The position numbers and the translations under genes were made by a program. Shown here in pieces: positions 50,206-63,310 of a stretch of DNA of 64,000 bases; the stretch's first letter is position 1, and each line of letters begins with the position of its first letter. Source of the stretch: Manihot esculenta (taxonomy: Eukaryota; Streptophyta; Magnoliopsida; Malpighiales; Euphorbiaceae); contig NC_035172.2 in assembly GCF_001659605.2 (NCBI RefSeq), forward strand, positions 34,461,342 through 34,525,341, read 5' to 3'. The notes below the pieces were generated by a model that had not been told where the DNA came from, ran no database searches, and saw nothing but the letters and a program-made list of their open reading frames with translations.

Positions 50206-53200
50206 ATGGTAATCTATTCTTCTTCTATTCATTTGTTTATGAGGATATACAGTGAGGAATCTGTCGTAGATATTGATTTTGTATGCTCATTTTGGAAAGG
50301 AATTGGATAGGCTAGATCCTGTTCTTCTTGTTGCTGATTGATATGTCTAGTTCTGTTGGATAATCCTGATGTTTGTTAGTAGATACTTCAAATCTATGAT
50401 AGACTCAACAGGGAAACTTATGCAAATTAGTAACATTGTGTTACCAGCTGCACTTCTCTATGCCTGTTTCAGTAGTCTTGTAGAGCTACTTAGACTGTTA
50501 ACGGTTGTTTCTAGCACAAATATGAAGTTAGGCAAATGTAGATAAACAAGGGAAATGCTACTAATTATTTTAAGTGATGTACCATTAGTCCATTGCTATT
50601 TGTGATAATTGAACATCAAAATCTTCCGTAAACCTTCTTTGTGTGTTTTTAATATTCATATATCAAGAACGTTAGTTATATTTTGTTATTTTTGTGGTTG
50701 GGCAAACCAATTTGGAATTGAATTTTCCAGTTGCTTCTCATAATTGCCATTTATGTTCAATATTGAATTGATAATGTTTTGTGCAATTTCCATCCTCATT
50801 CTCACTCATAATTGCAGGAAAAGAATGTTGATGGAAAGCTTCAAGATTCGGAGCCCCCAACTCCACATTCAATTATGAAGATGAGTGTGAGGTGAGTTCA
50901 GATATACTCAATGTAGAACGCCTACTACTTTGTTCATTAGGTGCTCCTTATACTGCTGCATTGGGCACACAATTCATTGGTCTTTGCCCTTGAAGCAGGA
51001 TTTATTGGTGCTAACAGGTGCCTTTGTAAGAGGAAGGGACTCAATATTTTATCTTTTATCTTTTATCTTTTTCTTCCCTTTTCTTTTTCTTTTTAGGTTC
51101 AAGGATTTGAGCAATACCCCTGCAAGAAATTTCTAAGAGAAAGAATATTCCTTGAGTTTTACCATCTACCTGCAAGAAAATTTTCTTTTTAAATTCAAGG
51201 ATTTTAACCATCTACCTTTCGGTTTTTGAGTTCATTTCACCATTGTTGAATATGTATATTATTTTCTACACCTGTTTCCTGTGTTTCTGGATTGATTTTG
51301 ATCCCGACATCCCGTACTTGATTTGAATCCAAAAGTTTGCTTTGAATGGCTAATAGGTCTTGTTTCCATATGCTTGCATCTTAAATAATGGGATGTCCTT
51401 TGTTTGCTTTCTGAGTCCTTATCATATCTTGTCTAGAGTTGGCTAATAGTAGTTATTTTTTCTCACCATGAGACCAACTAGGAGGATGTTCCTAGTAAGT
51501 TATTATAGAAATGAGAATTCTGGCATCATTATCTATTTATTTTTATAACGCTTTTAAATCATATACAGAGACCGTAGCAGTAGCATGGAGGATCCAGATG
51601 GGACGTTAGCAAGTGTTGCACAATGCATTGAACAGTTGCGGCAGAGTTCCTCATCTGTACAAGAGAAAGAATATTCCTTGAGGCAATTGCTAGAACTTAT
51701 TGAAACACGGGAAAATGCTTTCAGTGCTGTTGGATCTCACTCTCAAGCAGTTCCGGTGCTTGTTTCTCTTCTCCGATCAGGATCTTTTGGAGTGAAGATA
51801 CAGGCTGCTACTGTTTTGGGATCTCTATGTAAGGAGAATGAGCTAAGGGTGAAAGTCTTACTTGGAGGATGCATTCCGCCATTACTTGGTCTCCTCAAGT
51901 CAAGCTCCGCAGAAGGTCAAATTGCAGCAGCAAAGACGATATATGCTGTTTCTCAGGGTGGTGCTAGAGATCATGTTGGATCAAAAATTTTTTCAACTGA
52001 AGGAGTTGTGCCAGTGCTGTGGGAGCTGCTTCGAAATGGGCTCAAGACTGACAACTTGGTTGATAACTTATTGACGGGAGCACTAAAAAACCTCTCCAGC
52101 AGCACTGAAGGATTTTGGCCTGCAACAATACAGGCTGGAGGAGTAGATATACTTGTGAAGTTGCTCACAACTGGAAAGTCAGGCACTCAAGCTAATGTCT
52201 GTTTTCTTCTTGCTTGTATGATGATGGAGGATGAAACTATTTGTTCTAAGGTATTGGCAGCAGAGGCCACTAAACAACTGCTTAAACTATTAGGACCTGG
52301 TAATGAACCCTCTGTTAGGGCAGAAGCTGCTGGTGCTCTTAAGTCTCTTTCTGCACAGTGTAAAGAAGCAAGACGAGAGATTGCCAATTCTAATGGTATT
52401 CCTGCCTTGATAAATGCCACAATAGCTCCTTCAAAAGAATACATGCAGGGTGAGTATGCCCAAGCCTTACAGGAGAATGCCATGTGTGCTCTTGCAAACA
52501 TTTCTGGTGGTTTGTCATATGTAATCTCAAGCCTTGGTCAAAGCCTTGAATCATGCTCTTCACCTGCCCAGACTGCTGACACCTTAGGGGCTTTAGCTTC
52601 AGCTTTGATGATATATGATAGTAAAGCTGAATCTACAAGAGCATCAGATCCTGAGGTTATGGAGCAGACTTTGGTTAAACAGTTCAAGCCTCGCTTGCCA
52701 TTTCTTGTGCAGGAACGTACTATTGAAGCATTGGCCAGTTTGTATGGAAATTCCATCCTTTCCATTAAACTTTCAAATTCTGAAGCAAAAAGATTGCTTG
52801 TTGGTTTAATCACAATGGCGACCAATGAAGTTCAGGATGAGCTTATAAGAGCTCTTCTCACACTATGCAACAATGAGGGCAGCTTGTGGCGTGCACTCCA
52901 AGGCCGTGAAGGGGTTCAACTTTTGATATCTCTTCTTGGGCTTTCATCAGAACAACAACAAGAATGTGCAGTTGCATTGCTTTGCCTTCTATCTAATGAA
53001 AATGATGAAAGCAAATGGGCCATCACTGCTGCTGGTGGTATTCCTCCACTTGTTCAAATTCTTGAGACAGGGTCTGCTAAAGCAAAGGAAGATTCTGCAA
53101 CGATTCTTAGGAATCTATGCAATCACAGTGAAGACATACGTGCATGCGTTGAAAGTGCTGATGCTGTTCCTGCATTATTGTGGCTACTTAAGAATGGGAG

Positions 53201-56200
53201 CCCCAATGGGAAGGAAATTGCAGCAAAGACTTTAAATCATTTAATCCATAAATCTGATACTGCAACTATCAGCCAGCTCACTGCATTGTTAACCAGCGAT
53301 CTACCTGAATCAAAAGTATATGTTCTGGATGCTCTAAGGAGTATGCTTTCTGTGGTTCCCTTGGGTGATATACTACGGGAAGGCAGTGCTGCAAATGATG
53401 CAATAGAAACAATGATCAAGATATTGAGCTCTACTAAAGAAGAGACTCAGGCAAAGTCTGCCTCAGCTTTGGCTGGAATTTTTGAAGTCCGGAAAGACTT
53501 GCGTGAGAGTGGTATTGCAGTTAAAACTCTTTGGTCAGTGATGAAATTCCTAAATGTGGAATCTGAGAACATCTTAGTAGAGTCATGTCATTGCCTTGCT
53601 GCCATATTTCTGTCGATTAAAGAGAACCGAGATGTGGCTGCTGTTGCTCGGGATGCATTGTCTTCCTTAGTTGTGCTCGCTAACTCTTCATCTTTGGAAG
53701 TTGCAGAGCAGGCAACATGTGCTCTGGCAAATCTTATTTTGGATGGTGAAGCTTCGGATAAAGCCATTCCTGAAGAAATTATTCTGCCAGCAACTAGAGT
53801 TTTGGATGAGGGCACAGTTTCTGGAAAGACTCATGCAGCAGCAGCAATTGCTCGTCTGCTCCATTCTCGCAGAATTGATAATGCAGTAACTGATTGTGTT
53901 AATCGTGCTGGAACTGTCCTTGCATTAGTTTCATTTTTAGAATCCAGTAATGGTGGACCTGTCGCCACATCAGAGGCATTAGACGCACTAGCTATTCTGT
54001 CAAGGTCAGAAGGGGCCAGCGGCCACATTAAACCAGCATGGGCGGTTTTAGCTGAATGCCCAAGAAGTATAACCCCAATAGTTTCAGCCATTGCAGATGC
54101 AAAACCTGTGTTGCAGGATAAAGCTATTGAAATATTGTCACGACTCTGTCGGGATCAGCCTGTTGTTTTAGGAGACACAGTTGTTACTGCCTCTGAATGT
54201 ATACCATCAGTTGCTAGAAGGGTGATCAATTCCACAAATCCAAAGGTAAAAATTGGGGGAGCTGCACTCCTAATTTGTGCTGCAAAAGTTAGTCATCAGA
54301 GGGTGGTGGAAGATCTTAATCAATCAAATTCATGCACCAATCTTATTCAATCACTTGTTATAATGCTTAATTCTTCAGAGGCTTCTCCTTTGGGAAGTCA
54401 AGGTGATGATGACAAGGAAGTCATTAGCATCTGCAGGCATACTAAAGAAGAAGCTGGGAATGGTGACTCCAAAACTGGAACAGCACTAATTTATGGTTAT
54501 AACTTAGCTATTTGGCTACTCTCTATACTAGCTTGTCATGATGAGAAAAGTAAAACTGTGATAATGGAGGCTGGAGCAGTTGAAGTCCTAACAGACAGAA
54601 TCTCAAATTGTTTTTTGCAATATAGTCAGGTCAGACTTCCCTCTTCCTTTTTGAACTAAAACAATTACAACTTCTTGTTCTATATCATTTGCCTGAAGAA
54701 ACTAGGATCAAAATTCTGAGATCTGAGCATAGTAATGTACTAACATTTATCACGTCGTTCCTTGTTATGCATTTAGTCTAAACTCTTGCTTTCATTAACT
54801 TTGCCCCATGCAGAGTGACTTTGGTGAAGATGGCAGCATATGGGTTTGTGCTTTATTGCTTGCAATTCTGTTTCAAGATAGAGATATCATACGAGCACAT
54901 GCAACCATGAAATCTATACCAGTACTTGCAAATTTGTTGAAGTCAGAGGAGGGTGCAAACAGATATTTTGCTGCCCAAGCAATTGCAAGTCTAGTCTGTA
55001 ATGGTAGTAGGGGGACTCTTCTATCCGTTGCCAATTCAGGGGCAGCAGGTGGCCTTATATCTTTACTTGGCTGTGCTGATGTTGATATATCTGACCTGCT
55101 GGAATTATCATCAGAGTTTACTTTGGTGCGTTATCCGGACCAAGTTGCTCTTGAGAGGTTGTTTAGGGTTGAAGACATAAGGGTTGGGGCTACTTCTCGA
55201 AAAGCCATACCTGCCCTGGTCGATCTACTCAAACCAATTCCAGATCGCCCTGGGGCACCTTTTCTAGCACTAGGGCTTCTTACTCAGCTTGCAAAAGACT
55301 GTCCACCAAATAAGATTGTAATGGTAGAATCAGGGGCTTTGGAAGCCTTGACAAAGTATCTTTCACTTGGTCCCCAAGACGCAACTGAAGAAGCTGCAAC
55401 TGAGCTGTTAGGGATCCTATTTAGCAGTGCTGAAATTCGGAGACATGAATCTGCATTTGGTGCTGTTAGTCAACTTGTGGCAGTCCTACGTTTGGGTGGA
55501 AGAGGTGCAAGGTATAGTGCTGCTAAAGCATTGGAAAGCCTGTTTTCTGCTGATCATATCAGGAATGCAGAAAATTCCCGGCAAGCTGTCCAGCCCTTGG
55601 TGGAGATCCTTAATACTGGGATGGAGAAAGAACAGCATGCTGCTATTGCTGCATTGGTTAGGTTATTGAGTGAAAACCCATCACGGGCCCTTGCAGTTGC
55701 AGATGTTGAGATGAATGCTGTTGACGTCCTTTGCAGGATCCTTTCCTCAAATTGTTCAATGGAGCTAAAAGGGGATGCTGCAGAGTTATGTGGTGTTCTT
55801 TTTGGAAATACACGAATCAGGTCCACAATGGCTGCTGCACGCTGTGTTGAGCCTCTGGTTTCTCTCCTTGTTACAGAGTTTAGTCCTGCTCAGCATTCAG
55901 TTGTCCATGCACTGGACAAACTTGTTGATGATGAGCAACTGGCAGAACTAGTTGCTGCACACGGTGCAGTTATTCCTCTTGTTGGCCTTGTCTATGGTAG
56001 GAATTACATGCTCCATGAAGCTATTTCCAGAGCATTAGTGAAGCTGGGCAAAGACAGGCCTGCTTGTAAAATGGAAATGGTAAAAGCTGGAGTAATTGAA
56101 AGCATACTTGATATTCTCCATGAAGCACCTGATTTTATCTGTGCTTCATTTGCAGAATTGCTTAGAATATTGACCAATAATGCTACCATTGCTAAGGGAC

Positions 56201-59200
56201 CATCTGCTGCAAAGGTGGTTGAGCCTCTTTTCCTGCTGCTTACAAGACCAGAATTTGGGCCTGAAGGACAACATAGTGCATTACAGGTTCTAGTGAACAT
56301 TCTGGAGCATGCACAATGTCGTGCTGACTACAACCTCACCTCTCACCAAGCTATTGAACCACTCATTCCATTGCTTGATTCTCCAGCTCCAGCAGTTCAA
56401 CAGTTGGCAGCTGAACTTCTATCACATCTACTCCTGGAAGAACATCTTCAGAAGGATCCATTGACACAGCAAGTAATCGGGCCCCTCATACGAGTTCTTG
56501 GTTCTGGCATACACATCTTGCAGCAAAGAGCTGTCAAGGCTCTTGTTAGCATTGCATTCACATGGCCAAATGAAATTGCGAAAGAGGGAGGTGTGAACGA
56601 GCTATCTAAAGTGATATTGCAAGCTGATCCTTCTCTTCCTCATGCCTTGTGGGAATCTGCTGCTTCTGTATTAGCTAGCATTCTGCAATTTAGTTCGGAA
56701 TTTTATTTGGAAGTGCCTGTTGCCGTGTTGGTAAGGTTGCTCCGATCGGGCTCAGAAAGTACAGTAATTGGTGCACTGAATGCCCTTTTGGTGCTAGAAA
56801 GTGATGATGGAACTAGTGCTGAAGCAATGGCTGAAAGTGGTGCCATAGAAGCTCTTTTGGAACTACTCAGAGGTCATCAGTGTGAGGAAACAGCTGCAAG
56901 GCTTCTGGAAGTATTACTCAACAATGTGAAGATCAGAGAATCAAAAGCTACTAAATCAGCAATCTTGCCCTTGTCCCAGTACCTCTTGGATCCACAAACT
57001 CAAGCTCAGCAGGCAAGGTTACTGGCAACTTTGGCACTTGGGGATCTATTCCAAAATGAGGGCTTGGCTCGAAGTACTGATGCAGTTTCAGCTTGTCGTG
57101 CTCTAGTCAATGTCCTTGAAGAGCAGCCTACAGAAGAAATGAAAGTTGTGGCTATATGTGCTTTGCAGAACCTTGTTATGTACAGCCGGTCTAACAAAAG
57201 AGCAGTTGCAGAAGCCGGTGGTGTTCAGGTTGTATTGGATCTGATTGGTTCAAGTGATCCGGATACATCTGTCCAGGCTGCAATGTTTGTTAAACTTCTC
57301 TTCTCAAATCATACCATTCAGGAATATGCTTCCAGTGAAACAGTCAGAGCCATAACTGGTAAGTTCTCTGTCTTTCCCATGCATAATTGGGCGGCTTTGT
57401 GGGTAATTTCCAAACCAAATTGCAATATTCTTGTCCGTTTTCAAACTGAACTTAATTGTTTAAGTGAAGAATCTAATCATAATACTAGACTGAAATATTA
57501 TGATTTTTTTCCAATTGCAAAAGTAGTTTGTGGTATAAATACGTGTTCAATATAGTTGCTAGTAACATAGTCTAATAATATCAACTGAAACGTTCTAAAT
57601 TATTAATATAATATTTAATAATGCAATCCTTAATTTACAAAATATATGCCCACATAAATGAAGCCAGCAATCCATGGAAAAAGTTATATTTATATTTTAT
57701 TCTAATTTAAACTAAAAAGGGATATTTAATTATATAGATGGTTTGATTTCATATTTTTTACTAATGAAAACAAACTGTCTGTGTCTATTCAGTTCAACCT
57801 GATTTGGTTGACAGTTTGCATTGAATGATGAACAGCCCAGAATTTACTTGCATTCGATGTGGCAATTTCTTTGACATGTCCTGTCATGAATTGAATCTTT
57901 ACTTTCTCATTATTTTAGCTTTGGTTATTGAATTTGGCTCTGGGATAATTAAACTTTCATATTGTAGAAATATAATATTTGATGTTGTCTTTCATAATAA
58001 AGATTACAACCTATTTATATATAAAAGACGGTCTCTAAACAGGAAAGAAAATCAAGTCTATAATTATACAATCCCTGAGATTAAGCAACTAACCCATTTA
58101 TCAATATTTACTTCCTATATTAATATATTTACTTCCTATAATCTATAACACTCCCCCTCAAGTTGGAGCATAAATGTTAATTATGTCCAACTTGTTACAT
58201 ATATAATCAACTCGTCCCATACAACTTAACAGACCGAATTTGTAAACCCAACTTCTTCCAATAATTGACGTACCCACAAAACTTCACAAACGGTTTTTGC
58301 CATGACTCGACATTTAGATTCAGCACTAGAACGGGAGACCACATTTTCTCAGCTTGGTAAAACGCCTTACTGTGAATAGAATTTCGAATCCGTGAACAGT
58401 ACTCGTGACTCGTTAACAGTACCCGAGGAACAGTACTCGTGAACGGTACCCGAGAAACAGTACTCGTGAATAGTACCCGAGGAACAGTACCCCCGAGAAA
58501 CAGTACTCGTGAATAGTACCCGATGAATAATTCCCGTGATCAATATCTGATGAACAGAGCCCTAAGTCTCCAAGTGTTACCCTTTATGGATAACCCAAAT
58601 GAACATAAATCTAAGTCTCCAAATGTTACCAATAATTCCCGTGAACAATATCTGATGAACAGAGCCCTAAGTCTCCAAGTGTTACCCTTTATGGATAACC
58701 CAAATGAACATAAACCTAAGTCTCCAAATATTACCCTTTATAAGTAACCCAAATGAATAGAGCCCTAAGTCTCCAAATGTTACCCTTTATGAGTAACCCA
58801 AAATGAACAGAGCCCTAAGTCTCTAAATGTTACCCTTTTGTGAATAACCCAAATGAACAGAACCCTAAATATCCAGATGTTACTCTTTATGAGTAATCCA
58901 AATGAACAGATCCAAATGTTACTCTTTATGAGTAACCCAAATGAACAGAGCGCTACGTCTCCAAATGTTATCCTTTATGAGTAACCCAAATGAACAGAGC
59001 CCTAAATCTCCAAATGTTACCCTTTATGAGTAACCCAAATGAACAGAGCCCTAAATCTCCAAATGTTACTCTTTTATGGGTAACCCAAATAAACAGAGCC
59101 CTAAGTCTTCAAAAGTTACTCCAAAAGTTACTCTTTATGGGTAACCCAAATGAATAGTATCAAAAAGACGCCTTCACCCAACACCCAAACGGCAAACGAA

Positions 59201-61380
59201 CCACGAATCTGACAAGGGAGCTGCAAGGCGACTTTGGCATCCTCTCTAGGTGAACGGTGAGAGACAAATATTATCCTAGATGGATAACACAAAAAAACAG
59301 GAGTCCTGAGTCTCCAAAAATTTAAAACTTGACGAGAGAGAAAATAAATCTCTACAAACCTGGCTCTGATACCATATAGAAATATAATATTTGATGTTGT
59401 CTTTCATAATAAAGATTACAACCTATTTATATATAAAAGACGGTCTCTAAACAGGAAAGAAAATCAAGTCTATAATTATACAATCCCTAAGATTAAGCAA
59501 CTAACCCATTTATCAATATTTACTTCCTATATTAATATATTTACTTCCTATAATCTATAACACATATGACTTACTTATTGTCAAAATCAGAGTTCAATTT
59601 ATGTAAAGAAAAGAAATATTTATCAAATTTTCCGGATAAGTCATGGAGAATTTGCATAGAATTTCTTTTGGAGGTTTGACTGGTCTTTATTTTATCAAGT
59701 TGCTTGTAAGTTTGGATTGCACCCTTGATTGAACTTCCACAAACTTAATATAAAACCTCATGCATCACCCATTTAATCATGACTGTATCACCTGGCAACG
59801 TGAACCAGAAGAGAGCTCATGTGAACAATATTTCCTTTGCTCATATCCAAGCAACTTTTTCTGTACCTGTTCTTTTCTTTTTGAATGGAACCATTTTTAA
59901 TTGCACAAGCATTAGTAACTTAAGTTGTCTAATGTGCTGAAGATACTTGAAAGACATAAAGAACAGGGATAGTAGTGTTGCAAGTTAGATTAGTTGGTTT
60001 GTTAAAATTAGTTCACTTTTCAATTTGTATTTGGTGCATATTGCTCCTCATGTCCCCTCTTTTTCCAATTCTCCTATAACTGCCTGTTTTGGTCTTGCAG
60101 CTGCTATTGAAAAAGATTTATGGGCCACTGGAGCTGTGAATGAGGAGTACCTAAAAGCTCTAAATTCTCTCTTCAGCAACTTCCCACGTCTGAGAGCAAC
60201 TGAACCTGCAACACTCAGTATACCTCATCTGGTTACATCCCTCAAGACAGGTTCAGAAGCAACTCAAGAAGCTGCCTTGGATGCACTTTTCCTTCTCAGG
60301 CAAGCTTGGTCAGCATGCCCAGCTGAAGTTTCAAGAGCTCAATCCCTTGCTGCTGCAGATGCTATCCCCTTGTTACAATACTTGATTCAGTCTGGCCCAC
60401 CACGATTTCAGGAGAAAGCTGAATTCCTGCTGCAGTGTTTGCCTGGTACATTGGTAGTTATTATCAAGCGTGGAAACAACATGAAGCAGTCAGTGGGAAA
60501 CCCAAGTGTGTACTGCAAACTTACCCTCGGGAACACTCCACCAAGACAAACAAAGGTAAGGTGCTTTTATGTATTTCACCCCGATTTTATCCCTATTTGT
60601 TTTTGAGAATAGAGGTTCTGATTTCGCTATTTACATGATTGCACAATAAAGCTTTGTCACTGAAATATAAACACAAACGGACAAGCCTTTACATCACCAA
60701 ATCATTTCAGCTATAGTTCATTATATTTTGCTTTTACATACTAAAAATGCCACCTAAAAGATTGAACTCTCCAAGGAAGTGTATACAAACTAAAAAAATG
60801 CCACCTAAACTGAGCCCCTTTTATACATAGATGAGGCTTGGAGTGCTACCTTATTGTTGGTTCATAATCTAGAACTGAACTCTGCCAGAAATTTTAGCTT
60901 GAACTAATAAAGCATACTGTGCATATAATTGTTTTTACTTCTCTTCTAATAGCATTTGCCAATTCCACTTCTATCTCGCATCTGAACTATATAATTATCA
61001 GGTGGTGTCAACTGGCCCAAATCCGGAATGGGATGAGAGCTTTTTGTGGTCTTTTGAGAGTCCTCCGAAAGGCCAGAAGCTTCATATTTCATGCAAAAAT
61101 AAGAGCAAAATGGGGAAGGTACTCCACTGGAATATATAGATGTTCTTCACATTGTTACCTATTTTTTTTGTTTTCTTATTACTTAAGTTCATCTCTCTTG
61201 ATCTTACAACAGAGTTCTTTTGGAAAAGTAACGATCCAGATTGATCGGGTTGTAATGCTAGGAGCAGTTGCTGGAGAGTATACTTTGTTGCCAGAAAGCA
61301 AAAGTGGGCCCTCAAGGAATTTGGAAATAGAGTTCCAATGGTCTAACAAATCCACTAGTAATGAAACAGCCACAAATTGA
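50206..61380 (+). CDS. CSI1: CELLULOSE SYNTHASE INTERACTIVE 1: armadillo-repeat protein with C2 domain
   Basis: Coding exons 50206-50208 (ATG alone, the end of an exon opening at 50043), 50818-50891, 51569-54629, 54814-57358, 60101-60555, 61002-61118, 61213-61380; 2,140 aa. More than 20 ARM-type repeats fill residues ~30-2010, and a C2 domain (about 2020-2135, [12 protein letters not shown] to LEIEFQW) ends the protein. CSI1 links cellulose synthase complexes to cortical microtubules at the plasma membrane. Conserved runs include [35 protein letters not shown] and [20 protein letters not shown]. In-frame sequence extends 21 codons upstream to CTG 50143 (AATLAWRFAATNG) and looks like conserved N-terminus, but has no ATG. 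The 2.7-kb intron 57359-60100 carries a TRIM-like element antisense. Confidence 0.92.
57963..59562 (-). mobile_element. Non-autonomous copia-type element (TRIM-like), 1,600 bp, in CSI1 intron
   Basis: Two 188-bp LTRs (57963-58150 and 59375-59562) differ, as I read them, at only two positions. On the minus strand the LTR starts TGTTATAG and ends TTTCTACA (TTTCTATA in the copy next to the primer site). Directly after the minus-strand 5' LTR lies TGGTATCAGAGCC (59362-59374), the initiator-Met tRNA primer site of copia elements. Directly before the 3' LTR is the purine tract TTGAGGGGGAG (58151-58161). Perfect target duplications CATAT flank it (57958-57962, 59563-59567). LTRs hold a TATATATAAATAG box. 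The 1.2-kb interior has no gag or pol. It must be mobilised by another copia element. Confidence 0.92.
58370..59160. repeat. Minisatellites inside the TRIM-like element
   Basis: 58380-58530 has about six 20-30 bp units (AACAGTACTCGTGAATAGTA, then CCCGAGG). 58535-59160 has about 12 units of 40-50 bp (ATGAACAGAGCCCTAAGTCT, then CCAAATGTTACCCTTTATGA and GTAACCCAA). Units vary in length and sequence. A 93-bp higher-order duplication contains AATTCCCGTGA(T/A)CAATATCT at about 58529 and 58630. Confidence 0.88.
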
Positions 61381-62840
61381 ATTTTTAGGGAGGAAATCCC
61401 AGTATAGTTCTATTATCAATACTATTTTTATAAAAAATTCTTCCTTTTCAAATTGAGTTATTTATCATTTCAGTGTAAATAGTTTGCAAAAGATTTTGAT
61501 TTTTGTAGGTGCTTGCCATGAGTCATAAAAAAAATGGTTAATTTGTTCAACCTATTCTTTTGTAAGTTGATGTTCTTATAATCTGTGGAACCATATGGAC
61601 TGACAACAGTTAAAGTTCTTATTTGTAGTTTTGTACCAAAATTGTGTGCTTGTCAATCTGAGAGGAAAATAGTGTTTGAACACCTTTTGCAAATTTCCAT
61701 AGATTTGTGTTTGATCACAAAATTAATACCAATCATGCGTGAGATTCTTTTTTGTTTTAACAATCAGTGAAGTTATTGTCCCTCTTTTTTGTCTAAGAGT
61801 CATTTTCTCATTGATTGATTGATGCATGGGACTTTTTAACAGCTTGGTGTTAGATTTCTTTAGGAGATTTATATGTTATGATTAATAATTTTAACATTAA
61901 TTTTAAAAGGGTAGTGTCATTTTCAGAGCAAGGGTTGTCACTTAGCACGATTAGTTTAGGTTTAGAATATATTTAACATTGTCATTTGAACAGTTATGAA
62001 AGATGAAATTCTAACTATATTTGAATGGACAAATTTGAAATATGGCATTTAAATTTGACAAAAATATACGTTTTATTAAAAATTCATATGAAACTATATT
62101 AAATTCTCAATTTTAAATATTGATGTTCAAATATAGCATAAAAATATTAAGAATTCAATTAAAATAAATTTAATATCTTATCATTATAAGAATTTTAAAT
62201 AATAAATAAATTTTATAAATATTTTATAATATTTGAAATTATAATTTTCTAAATATGTTAGTTTAGAATAATGTTATAAAAGATTAAAATTATCCATATG
62301 ATGATAATTGTCATTTGTAAAACCTAATGTGAAATTCAAGTTTATTTTAGAAAAAAATAGAAAGATTAAGGATTAAAAAGAATGAAAACAGCAAAGAGCG
62401 GCTCAAAGATAGACAGTGAGAGGTAATAATAGAGTTTATCAGCATCTCACTCCCGATGGAACATTTTAATAAATCAGAGAGGTACCATCGTTGGAAGAAA
62501 TTCACCCCCTCTCCGATTCTTATAGCCACCTAACTTAAAAAAAAAAAAAAGGAAAAACGAGGCAGCCTTAAAGATTTTGTGATTTCTTATACTGATTGAC
62601 ATGGTTGAATAAAATTTATGATTTGTGATGATGAGACAGAAATAAGAGAAAGAAAGAGAAAGAAAGAGAGAGAAACGAGGGAGTGCTAAAAGTAAAACAT
62701 GATGGAATACGTAAAATGGGGGAAAAAAATTACTTGAGGAGGATAAGGTATTGATGAGTAAATTGAATAATTCATTCGATAAAAATTAATGTACCATACT
62801 TAATATGAACAAAATAAAAATGAAAAAGCAATTTTTTTTA
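61381..62840. other. CSI1 3' region and spacer
   Basis: The first few hundred bases should be the CSI1 3' UTR. No other gene seen. A purine-rich (GAAA)n/(GAGA)n run lies at about 62640-62680. Confidence 0.5.
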
Positions 62841-62844
62841 ATTA

Positions 62845-63310
62845 TATTTTACGGGTTAGTATTTTAGTCGGTTTAAAATCAAATTAAACTAAATAAATTA
62901 AAAAATTAAAATTTTAATATTTATAAAATTAAATCAAATCAAATCGATTTTAAATAAAAATTAATTTAAATTAAATCGATTTGATTTAATTCAATTTATT
63001 TAATTTGATTATCTCAACTTTTTAATAAATTTTTTATTTTTTATATATTATTTTAAGTATTGAATATTTTAATTAAAATTATTTCAACCTTTTTATGGTT
63101 AAATCTTTCTAAATTATAAAAGGTAATATATTATTATTTATTAATCTGTTTGATTTGATTTGATTAATTTATTTTTTATAAAAATTTAATTAAATTCAAA
63201 AAATTTAAATTTTGAAAATAAAAATTAAATTAAATAAAAAAAATTAAAAGTAAATTGACTTTTAAATTAATTTAATTTAATTAATTTTTTAATTTAAATC
63301 GAATATTGTA
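62845..63310. mobile_element. Eroded copy of the hAT-type MITE family
   Basis: Left side TTTTAGTCGGTTTAAAATCA, an interior of AAATCGATTTTAAATAAAAA and TTTTTATATATTATTTTAAG blocks, and right side TTTAAATCGAATATTGTA follow the layout of the MITE at 47438-47891, but most CG pairs have decayed and the ends are not clear. Confidence 0.45.

Noticed and set aside
57359..57555. Continuation of the CSI1 frame past 57358
   Set aside because: The open frame runs on for about 65 codons but loses similarity at the GTAAGT donor; the conserved protein resumes at 60101 in phase.
58523..58747. Repetitive 74-codon frame ([16 protein letters not shown] units)
   Set aside because: It is the minisatellite of the TRIM-like element read in one frame; unit lengths are not multiples of three throughout and the frame does not continue.
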